From Methanobacteriota archaeon (GTDB lineage Archaea; Thermoplasmatota; Poseidoniia; Poseidoniales; Thalassarchaeaceae): a stretch of 37,887 nt of DNA. This document shows positions 1 to 5,889 of the stretch, piece by piece (position 1 is the first letter of the stretch; each line of letters opens with the position of its first letter). The stretch covers positions 1-37,887 of the forward strand of contig PSPX01000020.1 of the NCBI GenBank assembly GCA_004195715.1, given 5' to 3'. The translations under genes were made by a program, and so were the position numbers. The notes under the pieces are model-generated. The model was not told the DNA's origin and did no database searches. It was given only the letters and a program-made list of their open reading frames with translations.

Positions 1-126
1 ACCCGGTTTGGGGTTTCTAGTGAGCGATATTGACACAGTGACGGCACCATCTCCCGGAACCCCATCCGGCCATGCTGACTGTGACTACTGTGCGGGTTCC
101 CCTGTCCCGATGCTGCAGGTTCATAA

Positions 127-153
127 GTAGATCGGATAGAATAAGGTAGATCG
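127..153 (+). promoter_or_regulatory. Direct repeats upstream of the left promoter
   Basis: The 8-mer GTAGATCG occurs at 127-134 and 146-153, 19 nt apart start to start (nearly two helical turns), ending three bases before a -35-like TTGACA. This is the layout of an activator or repressor binding site. The repeat is seen directly; the regulatory role is inferred. The rest of 1-126 shows no gene or strong structure. Confidence 0.3.
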
Positions 154-156
154 TGG

Positions 157-186
157 TTGACAGGGTAGGCGATACCGTGGTCTATT
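157..186 (+). promoter_or_regulatory. Sigma70-like promoter for the left gene cluster
   Basis: A perfect -35 box TTGACA at 157-162 is followed after 18 bases by TCTATT at 181-186 (four of six matches to TATAAT). It lies about 40 bases before the first gene of the plus-strand cluster, whose start I place at 226. It would drive the run of small genes that follows. Confidence 0.45.
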
Positions 187-225
187 TGAGTAGTGGCAAT
201 GGTGCCACCGGAAGGCAGGTACAGA

Positions 226-588
226 ATGACACCGGAACCCGGCACAGTTGTGACGGTTCATATGAACCTAAACAATGTGAAGAGTGGCAAACCCCGATGG
301 TCGATCAAGCACAAGGGCAAGGTTGTCTGTAATGTCGATCATGTGACCTTGCGGGATTGCACCCCACTAGTCGCACCCGGTGGCCATCGTCGGATACTTA
401 GCAAGGGACATCGTGAGGTCTATGCAAGGGTCAAGGGAACCCTTGTTAGCACCGGAAGGCAGGAGACCGGACAGCAGGAGATTCACTTGAATCCGCATCG
501 CTGCCGTGATTTTACGATGGCCGATGGCACGGTCTACACCGGATCACCGATGGCATACTTCAATCAAGATAGTTTTTTCACCGTCTAG
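226..588 (+). CDS. Conserved phage protein of unknown function (120 aa)
   Basis: The frame is open from a GTG at 193, but ATG 226 is preferred because GGAAGGCAG, the leader found before many genes here, sits at 210-218, seven bases upstream. The stretch around residues 17-80, containing RWSIKHKGKVV, HVTLRD and GHREVYARVKG, resembles a small conserved protein common in phage early regions that I recall only as hypothetical. It is rich in His, Arg and Lys with no membrane segment or catalytic motif. It is the first gene of the cluster, 15 bases before the next. Function unknown. Confidence 0.75.
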   Translation: MTPEPGTVVTVHMNLNNVKSGKPRWSIKHKGKVVCNVDHVTLRDCTPLVAPGGHRRILSKGHREVYARVKGTLVSTGRQETGQQEIHLNPHRCRDFTMADGTVYTGSPMAYFNQDSFFTV

Positions 589-603
589 CAGGAAGGCAGC
601 GAC

Positions 604-846
604 ATGACAATTACATACATCAACAACGGGGAACCCGTCACACTGGAGGATCACCCGCTACAGTGGCACCTGCAGGGACTACAGCAGACTGCTACAGGCT
701 ACGGGCAACGGCTCACAACACGGCACAAGGTACGCCACAACGGGAGATTGTACCGTGTGTACGCCACTTGTTTTTCTAATGCGGCATCTCACTGGATCAT
801 CGCAGGGGGTGTGAAACTTCACATCGCAGATTACCAGGTTTCATAA
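604..846 (+). CDS. Conserved phage protein of unknown function (80 aa)
   Basis: Starts at ATG 604, four bases after the GGAAGGCAG leader (591-599), which begins just after the previous stop. The core TATGYGQRLTTRHKV followed by GRLYRVYATCFSNA matches a small family seen in many phage early regions, usually as T-A-S/T-G-Y-G, P-T, then G-R-W-x-R-V-Y and S-N (from memory). The C-terminus, WIIAGGVKLHIADY, looks like beta strand. Probably a small soluble all-beta or mixed protein, co-transcribed with its neighbours. No function known. Confidence 0.75.
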   Translation: MTITYINNGEPVTLEDHPLQWHLQGLQQTATGYGQRLTTRHKVRHNGRLYRVYATCFSNAASHWIIAGGVKLHIADYQVS

Positions 847-848
847 CA

Positions 849-873
849 GCCCACCGGGCAGGAAGGCAGCAAG
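849..873 (+). promoter_or_regulatory. Intercistronic hairpin plus start leader, copy 1
   Basis: GCCC (849-852) pairs with GGGC (856-859) around loop ACC. One base later comes GGAAGGCAG (861-869), then ATG 874. The hairpin begins two bases after the upstream stop codon. First of four such stop-hairpin-leader-start modules. Confidence 0.5.
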
Positions 874-1242
874 ATGTGTGACGCTTACATCGAACCCGAA
901 GGATGCGAATTCTTCTGTGAGGATTGTGCCCCCGAAGGGGCTGAGGGATACCCGGATGGCGGGGGTGAGGCAGATACACCGCAGCACTGCAGCGGATGTC
1001 ACTGTCCCCTCGACAATCCACTAACTGAGGAAGGAATTGCCTATGTTGTCGAGGCCGTAGAAGAGTCACTGGCGGCGGGTAACTACACGATGATGTGTGG
1101 CACCCCTTACAAGGGAACATGGTTCGAGGACTCCCGGCATTGTGAGATTGTCCGGGGTTGGGCCGAACAGGTGCAGAACTACAACCTGAGCGATGCCGAT
1201 GCGGATACGGTCGAGAAGTTTCTAGAAGTTTCAGAGAAGTAG
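874..1242 (+). CDS. Cysteine-rich, probable zinc-binding conserved phage protein (122 aa)
   Basis: The N-terminal third holds two cysteine clusters, CEFFCEDC (Cys11, 15, 18) and HCSGCHC (Cys39, 42, 44), separated by a Gly/Asp/Glu-rich loop, giving a likely four-Cys zinc site. It is followed by PLDNPLTEEGIAYVVEA and an acidic helical tail. The order (CedCApEGAEG, GGGEAD, QHCsgC, NPLT, YV) matches a conserved small phage family of unknown function that I recall from aquatic and other phages. Start ATG 874 lies behind the hairpin/GGAAGGCAG leader. A structural zinc fold, perhaps binding nucleic acid or protein, is the most that can be inferred. Confidence 0.8.
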   Translation: MCDAYIEPEGCEFFCEDCAPEGAEGYPDGGGEADTPQHCSGCHCPLDNPLTEEGIAYVVEAVEESLAAGNYTMMCGTPYKGTWFEDSRHCEIVRGWAEQVQNYNLSDADADTVEKFLEVSEK

Positions 1243-1269
1243 CCCTAACCAGGGCAGGAAGGCAGCAAG
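1242..1269 (+). promoter_or_regulatory. Intercistronic hairpin plus start leader, copy 2
   Basis: GCCCT (1242-1246) pairs with AGGGC (1251-1255) around loop AACC; the first G is the last base of the upstream TAG stop. One base later GGAAGGCAG (1257-1265) leads to ATG 1270. The stem is one pair longer than in copy 1 and both added bases match each other, which favours pairing. Confidence 0.5.
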
Positions 1270-1491
1270 ATGGACAAGTGCGTATACACTGGGTGCGACA
1301 ATTCACGGCGGACCCGTGGATTGTGTCATGGCCACTATCAGGTTCTGAGAACCTATATTCGGCAGGGTAAAACAACCGAAGCAGAGCAGGAGCAGAAGGG
1401 TCTGCTGATGTCTAAGGGTACCGGTCAGGGCCGAGTGCCAGCAGGACACGGCGACTTTCTGGATCCCGATGCGACCGGGGATGCGAAGTAA
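1270..1491 (+). CDS. Small zinc-finger protein (73 aa)
   Basis: The N-terminus reads C-x4-C-x8-C-x2-H within MDKCVYTGCDN and RGLCHGHY, a compact CCCH arrangement like the small zinc knuckle found in phage HNH-associated and regulatory proteins. The rest is hydrophilic and ends in an acidic Gly/Asp tail, with no nuclease motif. Start ATG 1270 follows hairpin and leader copy 2. Likely a small DNA- or protein-binding accessory factor; exact role unknown. Confidence 0.7.
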   Translation: MDKCVYTGCDNSRRTRGLCHGHYQVLRTYIRQGKTTEAEQEQKGLLMSKGTGQGRVPAGHGDFLDPDATGDAK

Positions 1492-1512
1492 AGTAGATAG
1501 TGAAAAAAGCTG

Positions 1513-1538
1513 GCCCGGAAGGGCAGGAAGGCGACAAG
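1513..1538 (+). promoter_or_regulatory. Intercistronic hairpin plus start leader, copy 3
   Basis: GCCC (1513-1516) pairs with GGGC (1521-1524) around GGAA, a GNRA-type tetraloop. One base later GGAAGGCGA (1526-1534) precedes ATG 1539. This copy sits in a slightly longer, otherwise A-rich gap after the stop at 1491. Confidence 0.5.
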
Positions 1539-1817
1539 ATGAAACAAGTGGAATTGCTGGCTCTATATTTGAGCCTGAAGCACGGCGACAAGGTGGCGAT
1601 GGATTTTTCGGGGTGCTGGTCTGGCGGCAAGACAACCCTGATTGTGACTAGTGCCCATCGAGTGGTGGGGAAGCGGAAGGTAGGCCGCATCATTTTCAAG
1701 CATCCCGACAATCTCAGGGGGTGCAAGTTTGTCTGGTACAACGATGATGGCAGGGTCTCGATGGCTCACGGCGACATGGCGGCGACTCTCAAGTCAGCGG
1801 AATTGGTACAAAACTAG
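1539..1817 (+). CDS. Hypothetical protein (92 aa)
   Basis: The frame is open from 1500, but the leader GGAAGGCGA at 1526-1534 fixes the start at ATG 1539. The first 20 residues look helical (KQVELLALYLSLKHGDK). The remainder alternates short beta-like stretches (TTLIVTSAHRVVG, GRIIFKH, CKFVWYNDD), suggesting a small beta-barrel or SH3-like fold. GCWSGGKT at about residues 25-32 fits the P-loop pattern formally, but the protein is too short and lacks a Walker B. Function unknown. Confidence 0.7.
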   Translation: MKQVELLALYLSLKHGDKVAMDFSGCWSGGKTTLIVTSAHRVVGKRKVGRIIFKHPDNLRGCKFVWYNDDGRVSMAHGDMAATLKSAELVQN

Positions 1818-1842
1818 CCCGGAAGGGCGGAAGGCGGACAGC
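1817..1842 (+). promoter_or_regulatory. Intercistronic hairpin plus start leader, copy 4
   Basis: GCCC (1817-1820, its G being the last base of the upstream TAG) pairs with GGGC (1825-1828) around loop GGAA. GGAAGGCGG (1829-1837) follows without a gap and leads to ATG 1843. Confidence 0.5.
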
Positions 1843-2127
1843 ATGGTAAATTTACGAGACCCCTACGCAGTGCATATTCTCCCGGCGGCAGTGGAGTACA
1901 AGGCGGCACCCTATGGGAAGATTGCCACGATCCCAGCGGGTACGAAGTGCCGACTGGCTACGAATCTCCCGGCAGCGGACGGGCTGAGGTACTGGGCCTT
2001 GCCTTGGGAAGGTATGACTGAGAAGGCACGAGGATGGCATCGTGGTTACGGGTTCCTGCTCACAGTGGAGGATGTACGAGGGAGCGATGCATCGCCCCTG
2101 TTCGCAACCTTGGAAGGGGGCGAGTGA
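1843..2127 (+). CDS. Conserved phage protein of unknown function (94 aa)
   Basis: Start ATG 1843 is set by hairpin/leader copy 4; the upstream extension to 1729 would run through the hairpin and is rejected. The order NLRDPYAV, YGKIATIPAGT, ATNLP, YWALPW, GYGFLL, VEDV matches a small family frequent in phage early clusters (iPaGT..pAtNLP...Yw..pW.....w.rnyGFl..a.DV, from memory). Probably a compact mostly-beta protein. The stop overlaps the next ATG by one base (TGATG), so translation is likely coupled. Confidence 0.75.
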   Translation: MVNLRDPYAVHILPAAVEYKAAPYGKIATIPAGTKCRLATNLPAADGLRYWALPWEGMTEKARGWHRGYGFLLTVEDVRGSDASPLFATLEGGE

Positions 2128-2333
2128 TGAAGGTAGCGATCCAAGAATTACGCTGTGCATTCAGGAGTTTTGACAAGTGGAAAACCTACGGATTCGCACG
2201 GGATCTGAAGAAGGCAGGGAAGGTGCGACAACTGGACATTTACGATGCTGCTGCCCTGGTGGGGATTCTCCCAAGCGTTGCGAGGATGCGGCTTGCTGAT
2301 CTAGAAAAACAGAAAGGGGGCAGTGATGCCTAA
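2127..2333 (+). CDS. Hypothetical small basic protein (68 aa)
   Basis: Start ATG 2127 overlaps the previous stop by one base (TGATG), with GGAAGGGGGCGAG just upstream acting as ribosome binding site; the longer frame from 2034 is an out-of-frame read into the neighbour. Basic and helical: FDKWKTYGFARDLKKAGKVRQLDIYDAAALVGILPSVA could form a helix-turn-helix-like bundle, but no known DNA-binding pattern is clear. It overlaps the next gene by eight bases. Confidence 0.6.
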   Translation: MKVAIQELRCAFRSFDKWKTYGFARDLKKAGKVRQLDIYDAAALVGILPSVARMRLADLEKQKGGSDA

Positions 2334-2496
2334 TCTCGAACTAAATTTCATCATGTCTGTGATATGCCAGAATCTCCCAGCGGTCAGCAATAAGACCCTG
2401 CTCTCCATTGCAGACCAGTTGGAACCACTCGATGACAAGACTGCTGAGATGGCTGACGATGAACTACTCGAAGCACTGGAAGGGGGCGAGCGATGA
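2326..2496 (+). CDS. Hypothetical small acidic protein (56 aa)
   Basis: Starts at ATG 2326 behind AAAGGGGGCAG, inside the end of the previous gene, and ends with TGA at 2494-2496, where it shares ATGA with the next start. Sequence begins MPNLELNFIMSVICQ and ends DDELLEALEGGER; predicted helical and acidic in the C-terminal half. The overlaps at both ends and the good ribosome binding site make it a probable gene. No family recognised. Confidence 0.6.
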   Translation: MPNLELNFIMSVICQNLPAVSNKTLLSIADQLEPLDDKTAEMADDELLEALEGGER

Positions 2497-2729
2497 GTGA
2501 CCCAGCAGCAGAGGCAGCCCGGGATCTGCTGGCCCGTGCGAGGGCAGCAGCAGAGGAGATGACTACTCAAGACGATGTAAGTGAGGAGGACATAGCGGTC
2601 GAGGTTTCCGTAGAAATTGAGAACTTAGAGCATGATGCGAGCGGCAATATCAGCAGGGGTATCGACCCTGCAATCGAGTACGCCTTTGTCGAGGCGGTCA
2701 AAGGTCACTTGAAAAGTTGGGGCTACTAG
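2493..2729 (+). CDS. Hypothetical acidic helical protein (78 aa)
   Basis: ATG 2493 overlaps the preceding stop (ATGA) behind GAAGGGGGCGAG. The first 25 residues form an Ala/Arg/Glu-rich helix (EAARDLLARARAAAEEM), followed by an acidic segment and a C-terminal part with YAFVEAVKGHLKSWGY. No motif recognised. Part of the chain of translationally coupled small genes at 1843-2729. Confidence 0.6.
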   Translation: MSDPAAEAARDLLARARAAAEEMTTQDDVSEEDIAVEVSVEIENLEHDASGNISRGIDPAIEYAFVEAVKGHLKSWGY

Positions 2730-2754
2730 CCCCTCAGAAAAGGAAGGCAGACAG

Positions 2755-3057
2755 ATGCTAAATGACAGTGATCCGCAATGGGAAACAATCGGCTGCATCT
2801 ATGTGGATGCAGGACTCTGCTGGCTTGGCGATCCCTGCTACATCATGGGGGATGAGGCGAGCAGCAGGGTCAAGGACTGGGGCAAATTTGTCGAGGCCCT
2901 GCACAAGGGTAGCGGCACCTCTGCTCCTCTAGGTGAGGGGGTAGGGGTTGCGGTGAGTACGGGCTGGGGGGATGGAAAGTACCCGGTGGAGGTGAAGAGG
3001 AGAGCGGGTCGAGTGGCAGAAGTTCGCATCGTATTCATAGCAGAGGGGGAGGAGTGA
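2755..3057 (+). CDS. Conserved phage 'GDPCY' protein of unknown function (100 aa)
   Basis: Start ATG 2755 follows GGAAGGCAG (2742-2750). The core is CIYVDAGLCWLGDPCYIM, a W-x2-F segment, then VAVSTGWGDGKYPVEV and GRVAEVRIVF. The arrangement V-D-(S/A)-G...GDPCY...T-G-x-G-D-G-x-Y-P-V...R-v-A-E-v-x-I-x-F is, from memory, a small protein family common in tailed phages and some bacteria, predicted all-beta, without assigned function. The stop overlaps the following GTG start (GTGA). Confidence 0.8.
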   Translation: MLNDSDPQWETIGCIYVDAGLCWLGDPCYIMGDEASSRVKDWGKFVEALHKGSGTSAPLGEGVGVAVSTGWGDGKYPVEVKRRAGRVAEVRIVFIAEGEE

Positions 3058-3404
3058 CCCGCACCGAAGAGATGCGTCTGTCCTGTCAGCGATTCCATGC
3101 TGCTCACCCTGAAGTATGGGAGCTCTTCGTGAAGTTCTCACGGCAGAAGATCCGGGAAGGCTTCGAGCATTACGGAGCGAAGGCCGTGATGGAGCGGGTC
3201 AGGTGGGAGACGGAGGCAGGTGGAGGTGAGTACCGCATCAACAATAACCATTGCAGATTCTATGCGGAAAGATTCAACAAGATCTGGAGGGAGGGGTTCT
3301 TCCGTTCGAGAAGGGGTCCAGCGTCCACGGAGACGGACGCTGATCCCTCCCCCCTCTCTCCACTATGGGGAAAGGCTGGAGGCGGCAGGGAAGGGCAAGG
3401 CTAG
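3054..3404 (+). CDS. Conserved phage protein of unknown function (116 aa)
   Basis: Starts at GTG 3054, overlapping the previous stop by four bases. Residues about 10-75 (FHAAHPEVWELFVKF, MERVRWE, YRINNNHCRFYAERF) match a widespread phage/prophage family with the frame FH..nP.v...l..la......G......M..EvvRWe....t...f+lNnny..rYar. It is predicted helical; the conserved R-W-E and N-N features suggest nucleic-acid or protein binding, but the function is not established. The C-terminal 30 residues are Gly/Pro/Ser-rich and unlike the family; they are encoded by a sequence with a strong hairpin (3319-3342). Confidence 0.75.
   Translation: MTRTEEMRLSCQRFHAAHPEVWELFVKFSRQKIREGFEHYGAKAVMERVRWETEAGGGEYRINNNHCRFYAERFNKIWREGFFRSRRGPASTETDADPSPLSPLWGKAGGGREGQG
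3319..3342 (+). other. Perfect 8-bp hairpin near the end of a gene
   Basis: CAGCGTCC (3319-3326) and GGACGCTG (3335-3342) form an 8-bp stem with loop ACGGAGAC; flanking GGG/CCC can extend it past a two-base mismatch. It lies within the last codons of the gene ending at 3404 and about 80 bases before a new promoter. There is no T-run, so it is not a standard terminator, but it could mark the end of the first transcript. Confidence 0.45.
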
Positions 3405-3419
3405 GTGGAATAGATCCTA

Positions 3420-3448
3420 TTGACATGGTAGTATGAGTAGGCTAGAAC
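3420..3448 (+). promoter_or_regulatory. Sigma70-like promoter
   Basis: TTGACA (3420-3425, perfect) and TAGAAC (3443-3448, four of six) are separated by an optimal 17 bases. It lies in the 122-base gap between the genes ending at 3404 and starting at 3527, one of the few real gaps in the cluster. It would initiate a transcript beginning with the leader hairpin at 3458-3506. Confidence 0.6.
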
Positions 3449-3457
3449 ATAGAAACA

Positions 3458-3506
3458 GAGGAGGGGTTGCCCCCATTGGCGGGCTACTGGCGGGCTTCCC
3501 CTCCTC
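3458..3506 (+). promoter_or_regulatory. 5' leader hairpin A
   Basis: GAGGAGGGG (3458-3466) pairs perfectly with CCCCTCCTC (3498-3506). The 31-base loop contains CATTGG and a doubled TGGCGGGCT. It lies about 10 bases after the predicted -10 box and 20 bases before ATG 3527, so it would form in the 5' untranslated leader. A second hairpin with a similar purine-first stem and CATTGG loop occurs at 36050-36095. Confidence 0.5.
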
Positions 3507-3526
3507 ACTACAAGGAAGGCAGTGAC

Positions 3527-3739
3527 ATGAGTAGTGACCTGGAAGGCTTGCGAGACCAGCAACAGGGGGAGGTTCATTACCTCTGGCAAGCAATCGAGAA
3601 GTTAGAGAAGCGTGTCGAGGTGCTGGAGTTGGAAGGCTCCGACAACCCCGACAACTACCCGAAGCAGAGCGTGGTCTCTCGTCTCCGTTGGAGGTGGGAA
3701 CAGTTCAAAGGAAAAAGGAAGGCGGTGCGGCGTGGGTGA
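3527..3739 (+). CDS. Coiled-coil hypothetical protein (70 aa)
   Basis: Start ATG 3527 follows GGAAGGCAG (3514-3522); a longer frame from 3467 would run through the leader hairpin and is rejected. Residues 3-38 (LEGLRDQQQGEVHYLWQAIEKLEKRVEVLELE) carry heptad-like hydrophobic spacing typical of a short coiled coil, followed by a Trp/Arg/Lys-rich C-terminus. First gene of the second transcript. Probably oligomeric; function unknown. Confidence 0.65.
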   Translation: MSSDLEGLRDQQQGEVHYLWQAIEKLEKRVEVLELEGSDNPDNYPKQSVVSRLRWRWEQFKGKRKAVRRG

Positions 3740-4079
3740 TAAAGTTTTCAAGTTCATCTTTCTGTTGATGGACATCGACACTGACCCCTCAGAGGAGGGG
3801 ATCAACAAGCCGGATGAGTTGGAGGAGTTCTGGAAGAGGTATCAGGATGACTTCGATCTGTGGCTAGAAGGCAAGGGCAGGTCACGCTTCGATTGGGAAG
3901 GGATCACCGTCATCCCGATTGAACACTACGACTTCGACAGTGCTGCCATATATGGGAGGTCGGAAGCCTTCCACCTGGGCTTGTCGAACCTCAACACCAT
4001 CAGCGTGATTCTCTCCGACGAGGCGGAAGGGGTCTATGTCCCTCGCCACCCCCTCGCAAGGGTGAGGAGGGAGGAGTAA
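3732..4079 (+). CDS. Hypothetical acidic protein (115 aa)
   Basis: The start is taken as GTG 3732, seven bases after GGAAGGCGG (3717-3725); it overlaps the end of the previous gene. An ATG at 3768 (MDIDTD) is the alternative. The protein is acidic, with PDELEEFWKRYQDDFDLWLEG and a C-terminal half of alternating hydrophobics (GITVIPIEHYDFDSAAIYG, LNTISVILSDEAEGVYVP). No family recognised. Its TAA stop overlaps the next ATG by one base. Confidence 0.6.
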   Translation: MGDKVFKFIFLLMDIDTDPSEEGINKPDELEEFWKRYQDDFDLWLEGKGRSRFDWEGITVIPIEHYDFDSAAIYGRSEAFHLGLSNLNTISVILSDEAEGVYVPRHPLARVRREE

Positions 4080-4369
4080 TGGTAATGGAATCATGGCAAC
4101 AAGACCTCTACGCAAGAGAGGCAGCAGAGGATGCAGCGGAGAAGGCCAGTGACGCTGCCTTTGCAGGGATCAGGGAGGAACTCCCGGCCTTGAGGAAGGC
4201 CATTGAGGTGTTCCCTGAGACATCATGCACTCAGGCTCAGTTCGACGAAGTAATGAATCAGTTTGACGCCATCTGGAGATCTCAAGACTTGGAAGATCCA
4301 GGGCTTGAGGAAGAAGTGAACGCTCTCCTCCTCGCCTTCGAGAAGAAGGTAGGAGAGGGGGAGAAATGA
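4079..4369 (+). CDS. Hypothetical acidic helical protein (96 aa)
   Basis: ATG 4079 overlaps the previous TAA (TAATG) behind GAGGGAGGAG; an in-frame ATG at 4085 is possible. The sequence is almost wholly helical and acidic (DLYAREAAEDAAEKASDAAFAG, LEEEVNALLLAFEKKVGEGEK). No motif. It is followed by an ATGA overlap to the next gene. Confidence 0.6.
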   Translation: MVMESWQQDLYAREAAEDAAEKASDAAFAGIREELPALRKAIEVFPETSCTQAQFDEVMNQFDAIWRSQDLEDPGLEEEVNALLLAFEKKVGEGEK

Positions 4370-4545
4370 TCCGCTTCATACTCATGCTGCTGCACCCAGG
4401 TTTCTGGCTGGACCTGTGGAATCTCCGCAAGGAGGACGACAGCCTCGACCTCACCGATACACCTGAATCTGCTGCGTATGCTGCAGCACAGGCAGAAGAA
4501 TACAAGGCGTGGGCGACACGCCAAAGAAAGAAAGGAAGGGTATGA
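4366..4545 (+). CDS. Small hypothetical protein (59 aa)
   Basis: ATG 4366 overlaps the previous stop (ATGA) and has GGAGAGGGGGAG directly upstream. The N-terminus (MIRFILMLLHPGFWLDLW) is hydrophobic and could be a membrane-associated or signal-anchor helix; the C-terminus is Ala/Glu/Lys-rich. The stop TGA 4543-4545 overlaps the start of the ATPase gene. Position and ribosome binding site support a real gene; the role is unknown. Confidence 0.6.
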   Translation: MIRFILMLLHPGFWLDLWNLRKEDDSLDLTDTPESAAYAAAQAEEYKAWATRQRKKGRV

Positions 4546-5282
4546 AACTACCGACAAAGCGGAAGGACATCCCACCCCCATCAATCGACGGGGATATGTT
4601 TTTGGTGATCGGTGAGCCGAAGTCAGGCAAGTCCACCTTCGTCAATCAGATCCCCAACTGTCTCGTGATCGACACGCAGCGGGGTCATGCCAAACTGGGT
4701 GGCATGGTCCTCGATCTGAGGGAGGCAGGTGCCGACCCCCTTGCCACCTTCGGAGAGGTGCTGGCAACGCTGCAGAAGGACTGCCCCTATGATGTGGTGG
4801 CAATCGACACCCTCGACGATCTCTCTGTCATGGCTGAAGAGTTAGCCACCCAGAGATGTAATGTAAAACTGAACATGAAAGAGACAGGGATTGCCAACTT
4901 CCCTCATGGTACAGGGTGGCTCCAACATAGGGAGATCATGATGAAGATGGTGACACAGATCAGGGCACTCCCATGTACCACCATCCTGGTGGCTCACAAC
5001 AAACGCATGATCGACGAGGAGACCAGCGAGGTGAGCAAGGTGCTGGATCTCCCCGGCAAGTTGGCCCATCACATACCCGGCGAGGTAGATCACATCGCCA
5101 TCGCCTCTCGCTCGAAGAAGGGGTACACGCTTTCCTTCGAGGGCTACGAGCATGAGAGGTCAGGCAAAAAGACTGTCATGCAAGCGGGGTCGAGGCTCAA
5201 GTGTCTCAACGGCAAGGTGATCGAGACCTCTTGGGCATCTCTCCAGAAGTCAGTGAAGGGGGGCAGCGATGGCTCTGCCTGA
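4542..5282 (+). CDS. Sak4-like RecA-fold ATPase (AAA_24 type), ssDNA annealing/recombination
   Basis: Start ATG 4542 follows GGAAGG (4534-4539) and overlaps the previous stop. Walker A GEPKSGKST is at residues 24-32, Walker B YDVVAIDTLDD near 83-93, and a sensor-like TILVAHNK near 147-154. This order and the 246-aa length fit phage nucleotide-binding proteins of the AAA_24/Sak4 group: single-domain RecA paralogues that, with an SSB, promote single-strand annealing in phage recombination. An SSB-like protein lies three genes downstream and a RuvC-like resolvase further on, supporting a recombination role. It lacks the N- and C-terminal RecA domains. Substrate details are inferred from the family. 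Confidence 0.85.
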   Translation: MKLPTKRKDIPPPSIDGDMFLVIGEPKSGKSTFVNQIPNCLVIDTQRGHAKLGGMVLDLREAGADPLATFGEVLATLQKDCPYDVVAIDTLDDLSVMAEELATQRCNVKLNMKETGIANFPHGTGWLQHREIMMKMVTQIRALPCTTILVAHNKRMIDEETSEVSKVLDLPGKLAHHIPGEVDHIAIASRSKKGYTLSFEGYEHERSGKKTVMQAGSRLKCLNGKVIETSWASLQKSVKGGSDGSA

Positions 5283-5715
5283 TAACTTTATACCCGACGA
5301 GAAGTTCCGGGCGTTGAAGGAGGATCTTTTGCCCCTCGACCAAGCGAGGGCGATGGCGAGTGATATATTGGTGAGCCACTCCTTGATCATCCAAGAGAAT
5401 GATTTGCCCAAGGAGTGGTGGAGGATTGCGTTGTCGAGGAAGGTCATCAAGAAGGGAGAAGATGGGGAGGATGTGACGCTAGGTGCGTACTTCATGATCT
5501 CACCGATCAACGCTGGCCGTCACGGCATGGGCTACATGATCGTGAAAACCGCCGACTTCGAGAGGAGGGTGCTGATAATGTGGGAGGCAGAGAAGGGCAA
5601 CCTGCCAGCCATGTTCCATTGGAAGGGTAGCGTGATTGGCTCTGCTATCGACGAGGAGTTAAGAGAGGGTGATCCAGGTGGGTCATTCGACGGGTTCGGA
5701 GGGTTCGATGAGTAA
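5269..5715 (+). CDS. Hypothetical recombination-associated protein (148 aa)
   Basis: ATG 5269 lies inside the last codons of the Sak4-like gene behind AAGGGGGGCAG, so the two are translationally coupled. The N-terminal 40 residues are helical; the middle (WWRIALSRKVIKKGED, LGAYFMISPINAGRHGMGYMIVKTADFERRVLIMW) is beta-rich. The C-terminus ends in an acidic aromatic tail (GGSFDGFGGFDE), reminiscent of the flexible tails by which phage replication proteins dock partners. No family recognised; the position between a Sak4-like ATPase and an SSB-like gene suggests a role in DNA recombination or replication. Confidence 0.65.
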   Translation: MALPDNFIPDEKFRALKEDLLPLDQARAMASDILVSHSLIIQENDLPKEWWRIALSRKVIKKGEDGEDVTLGAYFMISPINAGRHGMGYMIVKTADFERRVLIMWEAEKGNLPAMFHWKGSVIGSAIDEELREGDPGGSFDGFGGFDE

Positions 5716-5727
5716 GGAAGGCAAGCG

Positions 5728-5889
5728 ATGACAACCCCAGCAGACCAGATCGACAGCGACTCGATCAAGGAGTTGCTGTACACAGTGCTTAACAATGTCA
5801 ACGAGAACCATAGAGACTTGCAACGCCGCATAGCGGACTTGGAGTTTCAACTAGGAAGGAAGGCAAACAATGCCAGCATGGAACGGTAA
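5728..5889 (+). CDS. Small coiled-coil protein (53 aa)
   Basis: ATG 5728 follows GGAAGGCAA (5716-5724). The sequence (IKELLYTVLNNVNENHRDLQ, RRIADLEFQLGRK) has clear heptad spacing from about residue 13 to 43, so it is likely a short dimeric coiled coil. It overlaps the start of the next gene by 20 bases, and the leader of that gene lies within its coding sequence. Function unknown. Confidence 0.6.
   Translation: MTTPADQIDSDSIKELLYTVLNNVNENHRDLQRRIADLEFQLGRKANNASMER

Noticed and set aside
30-58. Second TTGACA near the left edge as a promoter
   Set aside because: At 17 bases downstream the sequence is CCCGGA, with no -10-like box at 16-18 bases.
1-225. tRNA-like GGTTC segment in the left non-coding region
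   Set aside because: No cloverleaf arms or acceptor stem can be drawn around it.
797-1375. 192-aa open frame on the minus strand opposite the zinc-protein genes
   Set aside because: It runs antisense to genes with family-level conservation and proper starts, and its composition (Pro/Arg/Cys/Ser-rich) is that of a shadow frame.
1539-1817. GCWSGGKT as a Walker A ATPase motif
   Set aside because: The protein is only 92 aa, there is no Walker B or suitable fold, and the flanking sequence looks like a small beta protein.
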